Part shown: positions 50,534 through 60,606 of the stretch, piece after piece
Layout: every line of letters begins with the position of its first letter
Numbering within the stretch: the stretch's first letter is position 1
Assembly: GCA_950295325.1 (NCBI GenBank)
Contig: OX485803.1
Location: forward strand, 46,393,554 to 46,457,553
Reading direction: 5' to 3'
DNA length: 64,000 bases
Source of the DNA: Polytrichum commune
Taxonomy: Eukaryota > Streptophyta > Polytrichopsida > Polytrichales > Polytrichaceae
The notes under the pieces: generated by a model
Databases searched by the model: none
What the model saw: only the letters and a program-made list of their open reading frames with translations
Told to the model about the DNA's origin: nothing
Program-made: the position numbers and the translations under genes

Positions 50534-51060
50534 TGTCACGTGAGGTGACATCGGGGGCTAAGTCACGTCAATTTAGGAGTAAATGGACTCCACTAGGAGT
50601 CCATGTGTGTTGGGATGAGTAACGGACTCCATTGGGAGTCCTAGTTAGTTGTTCATCCACTCCATGGATGAACTCCACATAGGATTGGGGTTGTATGGAG
50701 AGGAAGGCCTCTTGACTTGCCATTGTTGTGAAGTCAAGTCTTGTGAGTGTGTTTTGAGAGAGAGAGAGAGCTTGTTGTTGCTTTCTCATGGCTATGGTGT
50801 AATAGATTATGAGTAAAGCCTTTGCATTCTTTCTCCACCACTTGCACTCTTGGATTCTCCCTTCGTGGAGTGAGAGATAGCTTGACTTTTGTGTGTGAAT
50901 TTTAGAATTTCTTAAGCTTTGTAAGGAGACATTTTAGTTTCTTAAGCTTGTTGTTGCTTTCTCATGGCTATGGTGTAATAGATTAAGAGTAAAGCCTTTG
51001 CATTCTTTCTCCACCACTTGCACTCTTGGATTCTCCCTTCGTGGAGTGAGAGATAGCTTG
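50534..51060 (+). repeat. 5' LTR (part shared with the 3' copy)
   Basis: It starts TGTCACGTG and contains a G-box CACGTG at 50537-50542 and a second ACGT core in TCACGTCA at about 50563. Four small hairpins occupy the first 140 bp. A 176-bp unit beginning CTTGTTGTTGCTTTC starts at 50771 and again at 50947, so the LTR contains an internal tandem duplication that the 3' copy also has. The true LTR 3' border beyond 51060 is not visible by comparison. Confidence 0.85.
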
Positions 51061-52420
51061 ACTCTTGTGTGTGAATTTTAGAGTTTCTTAAGCTTTGTAA
51101 GGAGACATTTTAGTTTCTTAAGCTTGGAGAGAGAAACCCTCATACTTGACAACAATGTTCAAATTTTTCATTTTTGGTTGTATTTATGAGCTAGAATGGC
51201 CCAGTACTGAGAGCAAATGAGTGATACAAGTGTTTGAAAGCTTAGTTCGTCATTTCTTGCAATCCTCAAGAAGATTTTGAGAGAAATCTTCCCATTTTTC
51301 TTTTGTTGTCTCTTGTATTTTCTTCAAGTGTTGATGGTTGAATCTTGAGATTCCATTTGGTCTCAAGATTCTCAAGTCACATCATTCTTGCTTGCAATTT
51401 GTAAAAGCAAAGTTTAATTTTTTTTTAATTTACAAACAAACACAAACCAAACTTAAAATCCGAATTTTTTATTTTTATTTTTATTTTTTTTTGAGCTCCG
51501 GAGCTCCACGGACACTCTTGGAGCTCTTGGAGCTCCCATTCTGCACCTGGCGGCAGATCCCGGGGCCGGGGCGGGCGTACGCAGGCCGGGCCGGGCCCCC
51601 AGACACCGACCCCCAGGCCAGCTAGGCGGGCGGGCTCCGGCCAGGCCCAGCTGGCTTCCCCTTAAAGGGGGGTTGACAGGTAAGGGGGGTTGACATTCCT
51701 TTTTTTATTTTTTTTATTTTTTTAAGTTAATTAATTACATAATTAGGTTAAGTTAAGTTAATTTAATTAGATTAAGTTGATTAAGTTAATTAAGTTAAGT
51801 TAATTTAATTAATTTAGGCTAATTAAGTTACTTAGATTAAGTTCATTAAGTTAATTAATTTGTTTTTATTTTATTTTATTTTTTAAATAAACCGGATTTT
51901 TTTAAAAAAATTCTTTAAATTTCTTTTTTACTTTCACTTTCAAATTTGGCATTTCATTGTCACAAACTTTGAGGCTCAAATTTGGGGGCATACTAGCTCC
52001 GATTGAAGTGAAATTTGAGCCTATTTTGTGTGAAATTTGCCAAGGAATCCAATGGTGTAATTGGATTTTTGATTGGAAGTCAAAATCATTGCTGAAATTG
52101 CTAATTTCAACAATGATTTTTGTTTTTGGGAGCAAATTAACTCCGATTGGAGTGAAATTTGAGCCTAATTTGTGTGAAATCTTCCTAGGAGTCCATTGGT
52201 GCACTTAGTTTGTTGATTGGAGTTCATAATCACCTTGGAAATGAGCCTTTTCAACGCTGATTTTTCATTTTAATTACCAATCTCAAACCTTTGCACAATT
52301 TTGGAATTCTGGGGGCATAAACACTTGGCATTTGGCAAGGGATTGCCATTTAGATAGCCCGCAACAGGTGCAGGTTGCCATTACCTTGTAGATAGTTGCA
52401 GGTACTCAAGTGATTATTTT

Positions 52421-55400
52421 ATGGTGCAAACTAGGAGCCGATATTATCGATCTCCATCACCAGATTATTTGGAAAACGTGCATACCACAAATCTTGAGCC
52501 AGAGGTAGATACCAACAAGGCTTTTGAGCCTATTTCGGCGTTGGACACTACTAGTAGGCTTCGGATTTGGAGTGTCGGCACGTTCGACGAAATGGAGGAC
52601 GATCGCCACAATTCAGTGCGTGATCGGTTCTCAGGTCGAGCTGGGGGAATTTCCTTGCCCGATTGGAAACTCCGGTTTCGTACCTGGATTAAGGAGAAAC
52701 GCCAAAGGTCTTCCAATTTCAATGATTGGTATGCCTTTGAACTTCTGCCTCAGCATTTGGAGTATGAGGCACTCCAAACTTACGAACGCTGGATAGAGGG
52801 TCATCAGCGACAACTTCGGGAGGTGGAGCAGTATTGGGAGGCCCGGGTTGAACTTATTTCAGCCCTTAAAGATGGGGCGATTGCCACCTTAGCTCCACCT
52901 ACCTTAAAGGAGGAGGATCCACTGGAGGAGTCTAAGGACCAAGAACTGGCATTTGGGCCAATGGTGGCTGGCAGTAGCACGGCTACCCTTTCACGGATGG
53001 CACGTGCTACACAGGCAGCATTGACGGCTGTTGGTCCACCACCTCCGTTTAATCCCCTTGCTGAATTTGTCGCACATTTGGAAGTGGAGTATGGTGGGTT
53101 TCGGCGAGACCAAATGCAGCGCATCCAGGATTTCCGCCGAGAGAAGGATGATACTCCACGGACCATGTATACGCGACTCGCGCGATTTGCTGTGGAGTCG
53201 GGAGGTGTTTTTGCTGAGAGTCAGCTTGTTAAAATCTTTTTGTCTAAGATTGACAAGCGGCTACTTGAGTTGGCATCACCTCGGATTATCCTCGACTACG
53301 AGGGCCGAGCTACGCTTGCACAAGCGTTTGCCGTGGTTGAGAGATGTGATCGGGCTCTTTGCCAACATGATGCCACGGATATGGTATCTTGGATGACAGA
53401 GAGTCCGAAACCAAGAAGAATTGTCACAGCTACTAGTAGTTTAGCTGAGACTCAACCCGTCAAGGAGCAAAAGATTTTGCATTGTTGGGGTTGTGGAGAA
53501 GCTGGTCATTCGAAGAATGATCCCAATTGTCCTAGGAAGAAGAAAACTCAGCCTTTGGGAAAATTAAAACAAAAGATGGAACCAGTAAAGGCAGGGGACA
53601 ATTCTAAGAAGAGACAATTGAAATGTAACCATTGTGGTGGCACTAATCACGATGTGGATCATTGTTTCCAACTTCATCCTGAGATGCGGCCTGCCAGTTA
53701 TGTCACTGGAAAGTCTCCAAGGGAGCAGAGTCTTGAGGCTAAGGTGGCAGAGCTTGAGCAAAAGCTCAAATCTTCTGCATCTTTTGCTCAAATTTCTGAG
53801 CCGCATGCGGGTGGTGGCACCTCGGGGTCGGACATGTATATGTTTGGGGCATCTGGAGAGGTGGTGGCGGCGGCTTCTACTCGCTCACAAACGTTGGCAG
53901 ATGCGGTGGCTTCCACGAGTGGTGGTAGCAACGAGGTGCTACATCCTCGCCATGCCGGACCAGCTGATCAAATTGGTCAAGCACGTTTACCTCTTTCATT
54001 TGGATTGGTAGACACCACTGTTGTTGGGGCTAAAAACCCTGTACCTTTGAAAGATGGGGATTCCATCTCGAAGGATGTTACGCAGGCATTGGCATATAAA
54101 ATTCTCCATATGCCAATTTTCTCGGGTTCGGAGTTTATGGCTTCGGATTTCAAGCTTGCTGCAGTTTTTCATTTAGCTGGGAGAATGTTAGAAGGTAAGG
54201 CGGATTTGCCATCCCTTCAAGTATCCCAAGCTGTGGTTGACGTATCTGTGGCTGAGGAGGTGGAGGACTTAGCCAATTTGCGAGCGAGTCTTGCGGATGC
54301 GGCGATCATTGCTTTTGGTAAGCAAACTGATATTCCTCCAGCATCAATTTCAGCAGTGGATACGTCATTTTCGAATTATGCGTCGGGAGCGGCATATCTT
54401 GCAGACATTTCTGCAAGGCCTGCTCGCGAATGGCATAATTTGCAACCTGGAGTTGTACGGCTGATAAACGACAAATCTTTGTTGGTCGTTTCACGCACGG
54501 ATATGCCCACTATCCGTGCTACACTACTGAGAGTTATGATGGATTCCGGTGCTCAACCGGTTATGATTGGCAAAGGACTTGCTAACAGTCTTGGATTGAC
54601 GCCAGCAAGCTTGGATCCTTGTCCATTCACTATTGTGACTTCAGTAGGGGGCACTGAACGTGCAACAGGTTACACCAAGGCACCTCTACGTTTGATTTTT
54701 CATGTGGGGGTAGGGCCTACTTACACTCATTTGTCAATGAAGTGTGTTGTTACTAATGCTACCAATTATGATATACTTGTTGGTCAGCAAGCTCTTTACC
54801 CACTTGGCTTTGGTTTGGATAATTGGACGGAAGAGGCATGGATTAGACTGGGATGGTCCACTGGAGATGGCAGGAAGGTATTTATTCCCATCACATTTGC
54901 AGCCACTGCTATGACTATGATTGCGGAAGCAATGTTTGGTTGCAGCGGTTCAGTTGCAGATTTGCCTTGTGCTCCAGTTTTATTGGAGGAAACAATGGAC
55001 TACACTTGTAATGCGGCAGAACAACAATTTTTACCATCTTTTCAAATTCCTGCTCGTCATGTCAAAGATCCACCTCCACCATGGCGAACTCCTAAGGAGT
55101 TATCCGACCATTGTCGACACATTGTAAAAGATTTGGATATTGGAGAGGCACCTCCAACTTCACCCTCATTTTCTTTTGCTCAACCCATTCGTTGGCAACC
55201 ATCACCTGAAGGTCTTGTCCTTGTGGAGATCTTTGGAGGCATTGGCACAGGTTTGGCGGCAGTGTTGGAAGCTGGAATTACAGTTTGGCGATATATTCAT
55301 GTGGACAATGGATATGCAGCCAACAGAGCCGTCCGACACCACATCCAACAATTGTTGTTGAGATACCCCGCACAATTGTCAGCCTCTGCCATTTATGGAT

Positions 55401-56248
55401 GTTGTGGTCAACTTCCTCAAGATGTCACTATGATTAGTGATGAGGATTTGAGAAGGTTGGGCCACGTGGATTTGATTATTGCAGGATGGCCTTGTCAAGG
55501 CCATTCGCGGGCAGGAACTGGCCAGGGATTGGATGATCCTAGGTCTAGTTTGTTTGCGGATTTGATGCGATTGACGCAATGGTGGTTTACCCACCAATCA
55601 ACTCCGCCAGGGTACATTTTCGAAAATGTACCATTATTGGGTGATACCCGGCACAAAGTGGTGAAGGATGGTGAGTACATTCACCAAATTCTGGGTACTC
55701 CAACATTTTTGGATGCTGCATCTTTGGGATCCTTTGCTCATCGGCCTCGTTGGTTTTGGACCAACTTGGTAACACCTCGGGTGCTTTCAGCGGCGATTGC
55801 CCGCATTCCCCGCCTTATGGATCGCAAAGTAGATGACATTTTAGATGATCATCGTGTTTCCTTGGCAGTTACCAAGGATGACACCTTGTCATTTGCATTA
55901 ATTAATAAGGTGGGCATTCCAAGAGGTGCACTACCTACTTTTGTGACATATCCACAGTCTTTTGCATTTCGATCTCGTGGACCTGGCATGGTTTGGGATT
56001 CAAAAACCCAAACTTATGAGGAGCCTACGGCAGATGAGCGGGAACGCGCCATGGGTTTTCTTACAGGTACCACGGCTGCTCACGGGCTTCAGGAAGGTCA
56101 GAGACGTTTCCTATTGGGGCAAGCTATGGATCTTAATAACATTGTGTGGATAATTGGAATTTATCTTGCTGCTCAACAACGTATGGATGACCAATTGCTT
56201 ACTCTGAGGGCAGAGAACAATGGAGCCGCAATTCAAGGATCACATTGA
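52421..56248 (+). CDS. Gag-protease-C5 DNA methyltransferase fusion (Gypsy ORF1)
   Basis: This is an uninterrupted 1,275-residue ORF. Residues about 50-330 are Gag-like. Two zinc knuckles follow: CWGCGEAGHSKNDPNC from residue 355 and CNHCGGTNHDVDHC from 402. A short coiled coil lies near 435-455. The retroviral-type aspartic protease has MMDSGAQPVMIG with the catalytic Asp near residue 708. From about 930 to 1260 there is a C5-cytosine methyltransferase. It has motif I FGGIGTG (AdoMet binding), an HVDN acidic position, motif IV GWPCQG with catalytic Cys 1025, motif VI FENV with Glu 1068, motif VIII HRPRW near 1108-1110, then RERAMGF and LLGQAMD as motifs IX/X. All key residues are present, so activity is plausible. 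The Trp in GWPCQG replaces the usual Pro. It would methylate DNA, perhaps nascent cDNA or integrated copies (inference). Confidence 0.92.
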   Translation: MVQTRSRYYRSPSPDYLENVHTTNLEPEVDTNKAFEPISALDTTSRLRIWSVGTFDEMEDDRHNSVRDRFSGRAGGISLPDWKLRFRTWIKEKRQRSSNFNDWYAFELLPQHLEYEALQTYERWIEGHQRQLREVEQYWEARVELISALKDGAIATLAPPTLKEEDPLEESKDQELAFGPMVAGSSTATLSRMARATQAALTAVGPPPPFNPLAEFVAHLEVEYGGFRRDQMQRIQDFRREKDDTPRTMYTRLARFAVESGGVFAESQLVKIFLSKIDKRLLELASPRIILDYEGRATLAQAFAVVERCDRALCQHDATDMVSWMTESPKPRRIVTATSSLAETQPVKEQKILHCWGCGEAGHSKNDPNCPRKKKTQPLGKLKQKMEPVKAGDNSKKRQLKCNHCGGTNHDVDHCFQLHPEMRPASYVTGKSPREQSLEAKVAELEQKLKSSASFAQISEPHAGGGTSGSDMYMFGASGEVVAAASTRSQTLADAVASTSGGSNEVLHPRHAGPADQIGQARLPLSFGLVDTTVVGAKNPVPLKDGDSISKDVTQALAYKILHMPIFSGSEFMASDFKLAAVFHLAGRMLEGKADLPSLQVSQAVVDVSVAEEVEDLANLRASLADAAIIAFGKQTDIPPASISAVDTSFSNYASGAAYLADISARPAREWHNLQPGVVRLINDKSLLVVSRTDMPTIRATLLRVMMDSGAQPVMIGKGLANSLGLTPASLDPCPFTIVTSVGGTERATGYTKAPLRLIFHVGVGPTYTHLSMKCVVTNATNYDILVGQQALYPLGFGLDNWTEEAWIRLGWSTGDGRKVFIPITFAATAMTMIAEAMFGCSGSVADLPCAPVLLEETMDYTCNAAEQQFLPSFQIPARHVKDPPPPWRTPKELSDHCRHIVKDLDIGEAPPTSPSFSFAQPIRWQPSPEGLVLVEIFGGIGTGLAAVLEAGITVWRYIHVDNGYAANRAVRHHIQQLLLRYPAQLSASAIYGCCGQLPQDVTMISDEDLRRLGHVDLIIAGWPCQGHSRAGTGQGLDDPRSSLFADLMRLTQWWFTHQSTPPGYIFENVPLLGDTRHKVVKDGEYIHQILGTPTFLDAASLGSFAHRPRWFWTNLVTPRVLSAAIARIPRLMDRKVDDILDDHRVSLAVTKDDTLSFALINKVGIPRGALPTFVTYPQSFAFRSRGPGMVWDSKTQTYEEPTADERERAMGFLTGTTAAHGLQEGQRRFLLGQAMDLNNIVWIIGIYLAAQQRMDDQLLTLRAENNGAAIQGSH

Positions 56249-59200
56249 GGTCAATGACACCGAGGGATTATTTCCTTTGAAACTTCATGTTGCGGAAGAG
56301 CTTCGAGCCCAACGTGTTTTTTCGGCTTTGGCCCAAGAGTTTGGGAAGTTGGAGGCCCATAAAATGTTTCCACTTCTATTTCTTGGTGATACTTCATATG
56401 TGGGTAGCTATTTAGCTACACAAACTGGTTGTAGTGGAGAGAATACGCATTTGGATTCAAGTGCAGATGATGGGGGCAAAGGTGTTGCCCTCTCCACGGA
56501 CTAGCAATCACAGGCTGTGCTGGCACCAAGTGGCAATCCTTCTATAAAGAAGGAAACCACGGAGTTTGACGATTGGCCAATTGAAGTGGGGCCAAAGCTT
56601 ACTGGTGCCGAAGCACGAAAGGTACAGGCATTTATTCGCTCTTACCGTAATTGTTTTGCCTTTAGTCTTCATGATCTTGAAGGATATAAAGGTAAACATG
56701 TTCGTATTCAACTCGAGGACGACCACCCTATTTTCAGACGGCCATACAGACTTAGTACCTCTGAAAGGTTGGGTGTTCAAACTCGATGTCAAGAGTTATT
56801 GGCAGCGGAATTGATTGAACTCTCCAATGGAGAGTATGCTTGTGCCACGGTTATGCCGTCAAAGAAGGATATCTTTGGCAACTGGACGGAAAAACGGATG
56901 TGTGGTGATTATCGTCCAGTCAACCGCAAGACCAAGTCGGATCGATATCCAATGCCGATGCCGGAGGAGTTGTTTGATGCACTAGGATTTTCTAGAATCT
57001 TCAGCACTTTGGATTTGAGGTCTGGTTATCACCAATTACCTTTGTTGTTGGGTGATCGGGTGAAGACCGCATTTTGGGGAATTGATAAAGATGGCAATGA
57101 TCAATTTTATCATTGGAAATTTCTGCCATTTGGTCTCAAGAATGCACCAGCTGAATTTCAGCGGGTGATGGACCAATTATTGGCTGGTTTGCCGTTTGCT
57201 AGATGTTACATTGATGATGTTATCATCTTTAGTAACAGTCCACAGGATCATGTGAGGCATTTGCAAGCGGTATTTGAACGACTTCAACGGTGGGGACTCC
57301 GTTTACATCATGGGAAATGTAAGTTTTTCCATGATCAATTGCCCTATTTAGGCCACATGATTGTTCCTGGCGGTCTTGGTGTGCAACAGGCGAAGGTGGA
57401 TGCTTTGCACAAAATTCCCGCATCTAGTGATGTACCACGGCTTCGTGTATTTCTAGGATTGGCAAATTATTATAGGAGGTTTGTCAAAAACTTTAGTTTG
57501 ATTGCCAAACCTCTTACCATTCTCACGGGGAAAGACCAACCATGGATTTGGAGTCGGGAACAACAACAGGCATTTGATACATTGAAGTAGAGGCTCGGTT
57601 CAGCGCCAGTGCTTCGACGCCCGGATGTGTCTAGAGCTTTTCAATTGCACACGGATTGGAGTGCAGTGGGATTGGGAGCGGTATTGACACAGAAAGATGA
57701 AAAGGGAAAGGAATATGTGGTGGCTTATGCATCTAGAAGCAATAATAGTGCTGAATCTAATTATTCTTCTTATGAAGGCGAGGCCTTGGCGGCCGTTTGG
57801 GCCATTGCACATTTTCGACCTTATTTGTATGGGCAAAAATTTACTTTGGTGACTGATCATCAGCCTTTAAAATGGCTTATGGAATCAGATAAGCTCACCG
57901 GGAAACTAGCTAGGTGGGCATTGTTACTTCAGGAATATGATTTTGAAGTTGTTCACCGAGCAGGAATTGCCAACTTGGATGCAGACGGATTGTCTCGCAA
58001 TCCAAGTCCTTCAGATGAGGATTTAACTGGAGCCAGGTGGCATGGAGATTGTGATCGTGAGGCAGTGCCGGGTTGGCATGCTGCCACATATCTCACAATG
58101 ATGTCGGGATTGGCTGCTGAGATCCTTGTAGAAGAACAGGATGAGGAGGTTGATAAATCTCTCGTTGTTAGTGATGTGTGGGAAGACCAGGCGGTCTTGC
58201 ACAAACTTCAACACGGGATATTTCCTCTTGGACTATCTGCTATGGAGCGAGATAGAGTTAGTCACCGGATAACAAGATTTCGTTGGGCAAACAGCTTGTT
58301 ATTTCGTGTGTGGCCGAACGGAACGAGACGCATCGTTCCAAGGCCAGATCAAAGAGCTTCTTTGGTGCGGCAAGTGCACGAGGAGCTTGGACATTTTGGA
58401 GTGCGAAGGACGCACTCTATGTTGCGCAACCAATATTGGTGGACTGGTATGTATCAACAGGTTGCCACTTATGTTTCTCGGTGTGAAGTATGTGACCGGG
58501 TCAGGTCAAGTTTTAATACTTTGTCACCTCAACTTCAGCCTTTACCTATTATGGGCTTGGGATATCGTTGGTCTTTGGATTTTGCCGGACCGCTTATTAT
58601 CACTCCACGTGGTTCCAAGTATGTGCTTGTGATGGTGGAGCATTTTAGTAAGTGGATTGAACTCGTAGCTCTTCCCCAAAATTCCTCAGAATTGGCGGCT
58701 ATGGCATTTCTTGATCGAGTTTTGGCACGGTTTGGAGCACCTGCAGAGGTGTTGACGGATCAAGGGAGAGAATTCCTTGGATCTTTCGAGGCTTTGTGTA
58801 CCAAGGCTTTGATTGATCATCGGACAACTTCCAGAGATCACCCTGAGGCAGATGGCTTAGCTAAACGAGTTGTTCAGACGGTTAAGCGCGGTTTGCGGAA
58901 GTATGGATTGCTTCATGGCAACCATCGCGATTGGGACTTGATGTTACTATGGATAGCAATGGGTTATCGTTTCAGCAGGCAAACATCTTTGGCATCCTAT
59001 AGTCCTTACCAACTCTTGTATGGACGGGAACCAATTTTACCTAACTCGGTGCGAGAGAAATTGGCTCCGGTGGTAAACTTGGATGATCCAGATGTTTGGG
59101 CTCAATGTCTTCATAACCGAGCAACGTTCTTCCAAAAGGCCATGCCTATGGCTATGGAGAACTTAAATATTGCTCAACATCGTGATACATTACGGTATGC

Positions 59201-59648
59201 CCGAATCCGCAGTGGAGCTTATCGACCTCAGGTTCGTAGATTTTCCAAGGGGGATTATATTTACTTGCAACGGGAGGCGCCTACGACATCGGATGTCAAG
59301 GCTGGACGCACGATTTTGCGGGTAAAAGATGTCTTGCCAAGTGGTATATTATTGCTTGAAGGCAAGAATGGACGGGAATGTCGTGAGCATTCAAAGAATT
59401 GTGCTCCATGTCACCTTCCCATCGATGGCTCTGTGCATCCCGAGTTGGCGGTTGTACCACAGGGTCTGCCTTGTTATGTTTGTGGAGAGAAGAAAGGAGC
59501 TGCAACAATGTTATTGTGCGACCAATGTCAACATGGATGGCACATGGCATGTTTGACACCTCCCCTTTTGAGTCTTCCTTTTGGCAATTGGGTTTGTCCT
59601 CGTTGTCGGAAAGCCTCTCATTCCGTGGCCGTTAATGGTCATGATTGA
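56220..59648 (+). CDS. Gypsy Pol: RT, RNase H, integrase with C-terminal PHD finger
   Basis: One frame, +1 relative to ORF1 and overlapping it by 29 bp, runs from the ATG at 56220 with two in-frame TAG codons at 56502 and 57588. RT shows MCGDYRPVN, the LPFGLKNAPAEFQRVM block and the catalytic YIDD at about 57207. RNase H shows HTDWSAVGLGAVL and TDHQPLKWL. Integrase has an HHCC zinc finger (HEELGHFG...CEVC) and a DDE core: WSLDFAGP, LTDQGREF, DHPEADGLAKRVVQ. The last 60 residues are a C4HC3 PHD finger (CYVCGEKK...CDQCQHGWHMAC...CPRC, 59472-59606). The TAG at 56502 is followed by CAATCA, a readthrough-type context. The TAG at 57588 lies between RT and RNase H, where a Gln is usual, and looks like a mutation. 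How the frame change from ORF1 is made is unknown. Confidence 0.9.
56502..56510 (+). promoter_or_regulatory. Candidate UAG readthrough signal (TAG CAA TCA)
   Basis: The stop codon at 56502-56504 is followed by CAATCA, which fits the CARYYA context known to allow readthrough in several plant RNA viruses. The reading frame is open for about 93 codons before it and for hundreds after it. It may instead be a chance match at a mutated codon. Confidence 0.45.
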
Positions 59649-59972
59649 GGATTTTGTGAATGTTTACCACATGTTTTAGTAGTGAAGTTGTTATTTAGTT
59701 GGTTGAAATTTTATGGGATTAAAAATTACATTGAAAGAGTTATCCAAGAATTCAACATAAATTGTTGAAGGCGATTAAGGATGGGGCTCAAATTGCACCC
59801 AGCCTACAGTTTTTGGATTACTTTCTCAATCATGAATTTAATTCCTTAGATTACCACTACCCAATTGAATATGTATAGATGTAGCAACAACTTCATCATG
59901 TTCAACAACTCTACCGATGAGTGTGTTTGTTCCTAGCCGATTGGAGGGGCTCCTTATCTGCTAGTGGGGGCA
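59649..59972 (+). other. Gypsy 3' untranslated region
   Basis: This non-coding sequence lies between the integrase/PHD stop and the rearranged LTR junction. No ORF is supported. Confidence 0.6.
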
Positions 59973-60079
59973 CTTGAAGAGGTGGTTGTTTAGCATTTTA
60001 GTTTGCTATTTTATTTTGCTAATTGATGTTGACACCGACACTCGATCTGTTGTGTTTAACGATCTTAGTTTACACGACA
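59973..60079 (+). repeat. 107-bp direct repeat flanking the 3' LTR fragment, left copy
   Basis: This begins CTTGAAGAGGTGGTTG and ends TTTACACGACA. It matches 60603-60709 with one mismatch noticed (GACACC against GACGCC). The LTR fragment lies between the two copies. It is absent from the 5' LTR flank, so it is internal element sequence that has been duplicated. Confidence 0.85.
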
Positions 60080-60081
60080 GC

Positions 60082-60606
60082 TGTCACGTGAGGTGACATC
60101 GGGGGCTAAGTCACGTCAATTTAGGAGTAAATAGACTCCACTAGGAGTCCATGTATGTTGGGATGAGTAACGGACTCCATTGGGAGTCCTAGTTAGTTGT
60201 TCATCCACTCCATGGATGAACTCCACATAGGATTGGGGTTGTATGGAGAGGAAGGCCTCTTAACTTGCCATTGTTGTCAAGTCAAGTCTTGTGAATGTGT
60301 TTTGAGAGAGAGAGAGCTTGTTGTTGCTTTCTCATGGCTATGGTGTAATAGATTATGAGTAAAGCCTTTACATTCTTTCTCCATCACTTGCACTCTTGGA
60401 TTCTCCCTTCGTGGAGTGAGAGATAGCTTGACTCTTGTGTGTGAATTTTAGAGTTTCTTAAGCTTTGTAAGGAGACATTTTAGTTTCTTAAGCTTGTTGT
60501 TGCTTTCTCATGGCTATGGTGTAATAGATTATGAGTAAAGCCTTTGCATTCTTTCTCCACCACTTGTACTCTTGGATTCTCCCTTCGTGGAGTGAGAGAT
60601 AGCTTG
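60082..60606 (+). repeat. 3' LTR fragment
   Basis: It corresponds to 50534-51060 of the 5' LTR, including the first 176-bp unit and part of the second, and then stops abruptly at AGCTTG. The break falls in a short shared CTTG with the following 107-bp repeat. Confidence 0.85.

Noticed and set aside
56502-57590. Both in-frame TAG codons of Pol as programmed readthrough
   Set aside because: Only the first has a CARYYA context. The second (57588, followed by AGGCTC) sits inside the RT-RNase H polyprotein where Gln is usual and is better explained as a mutation.
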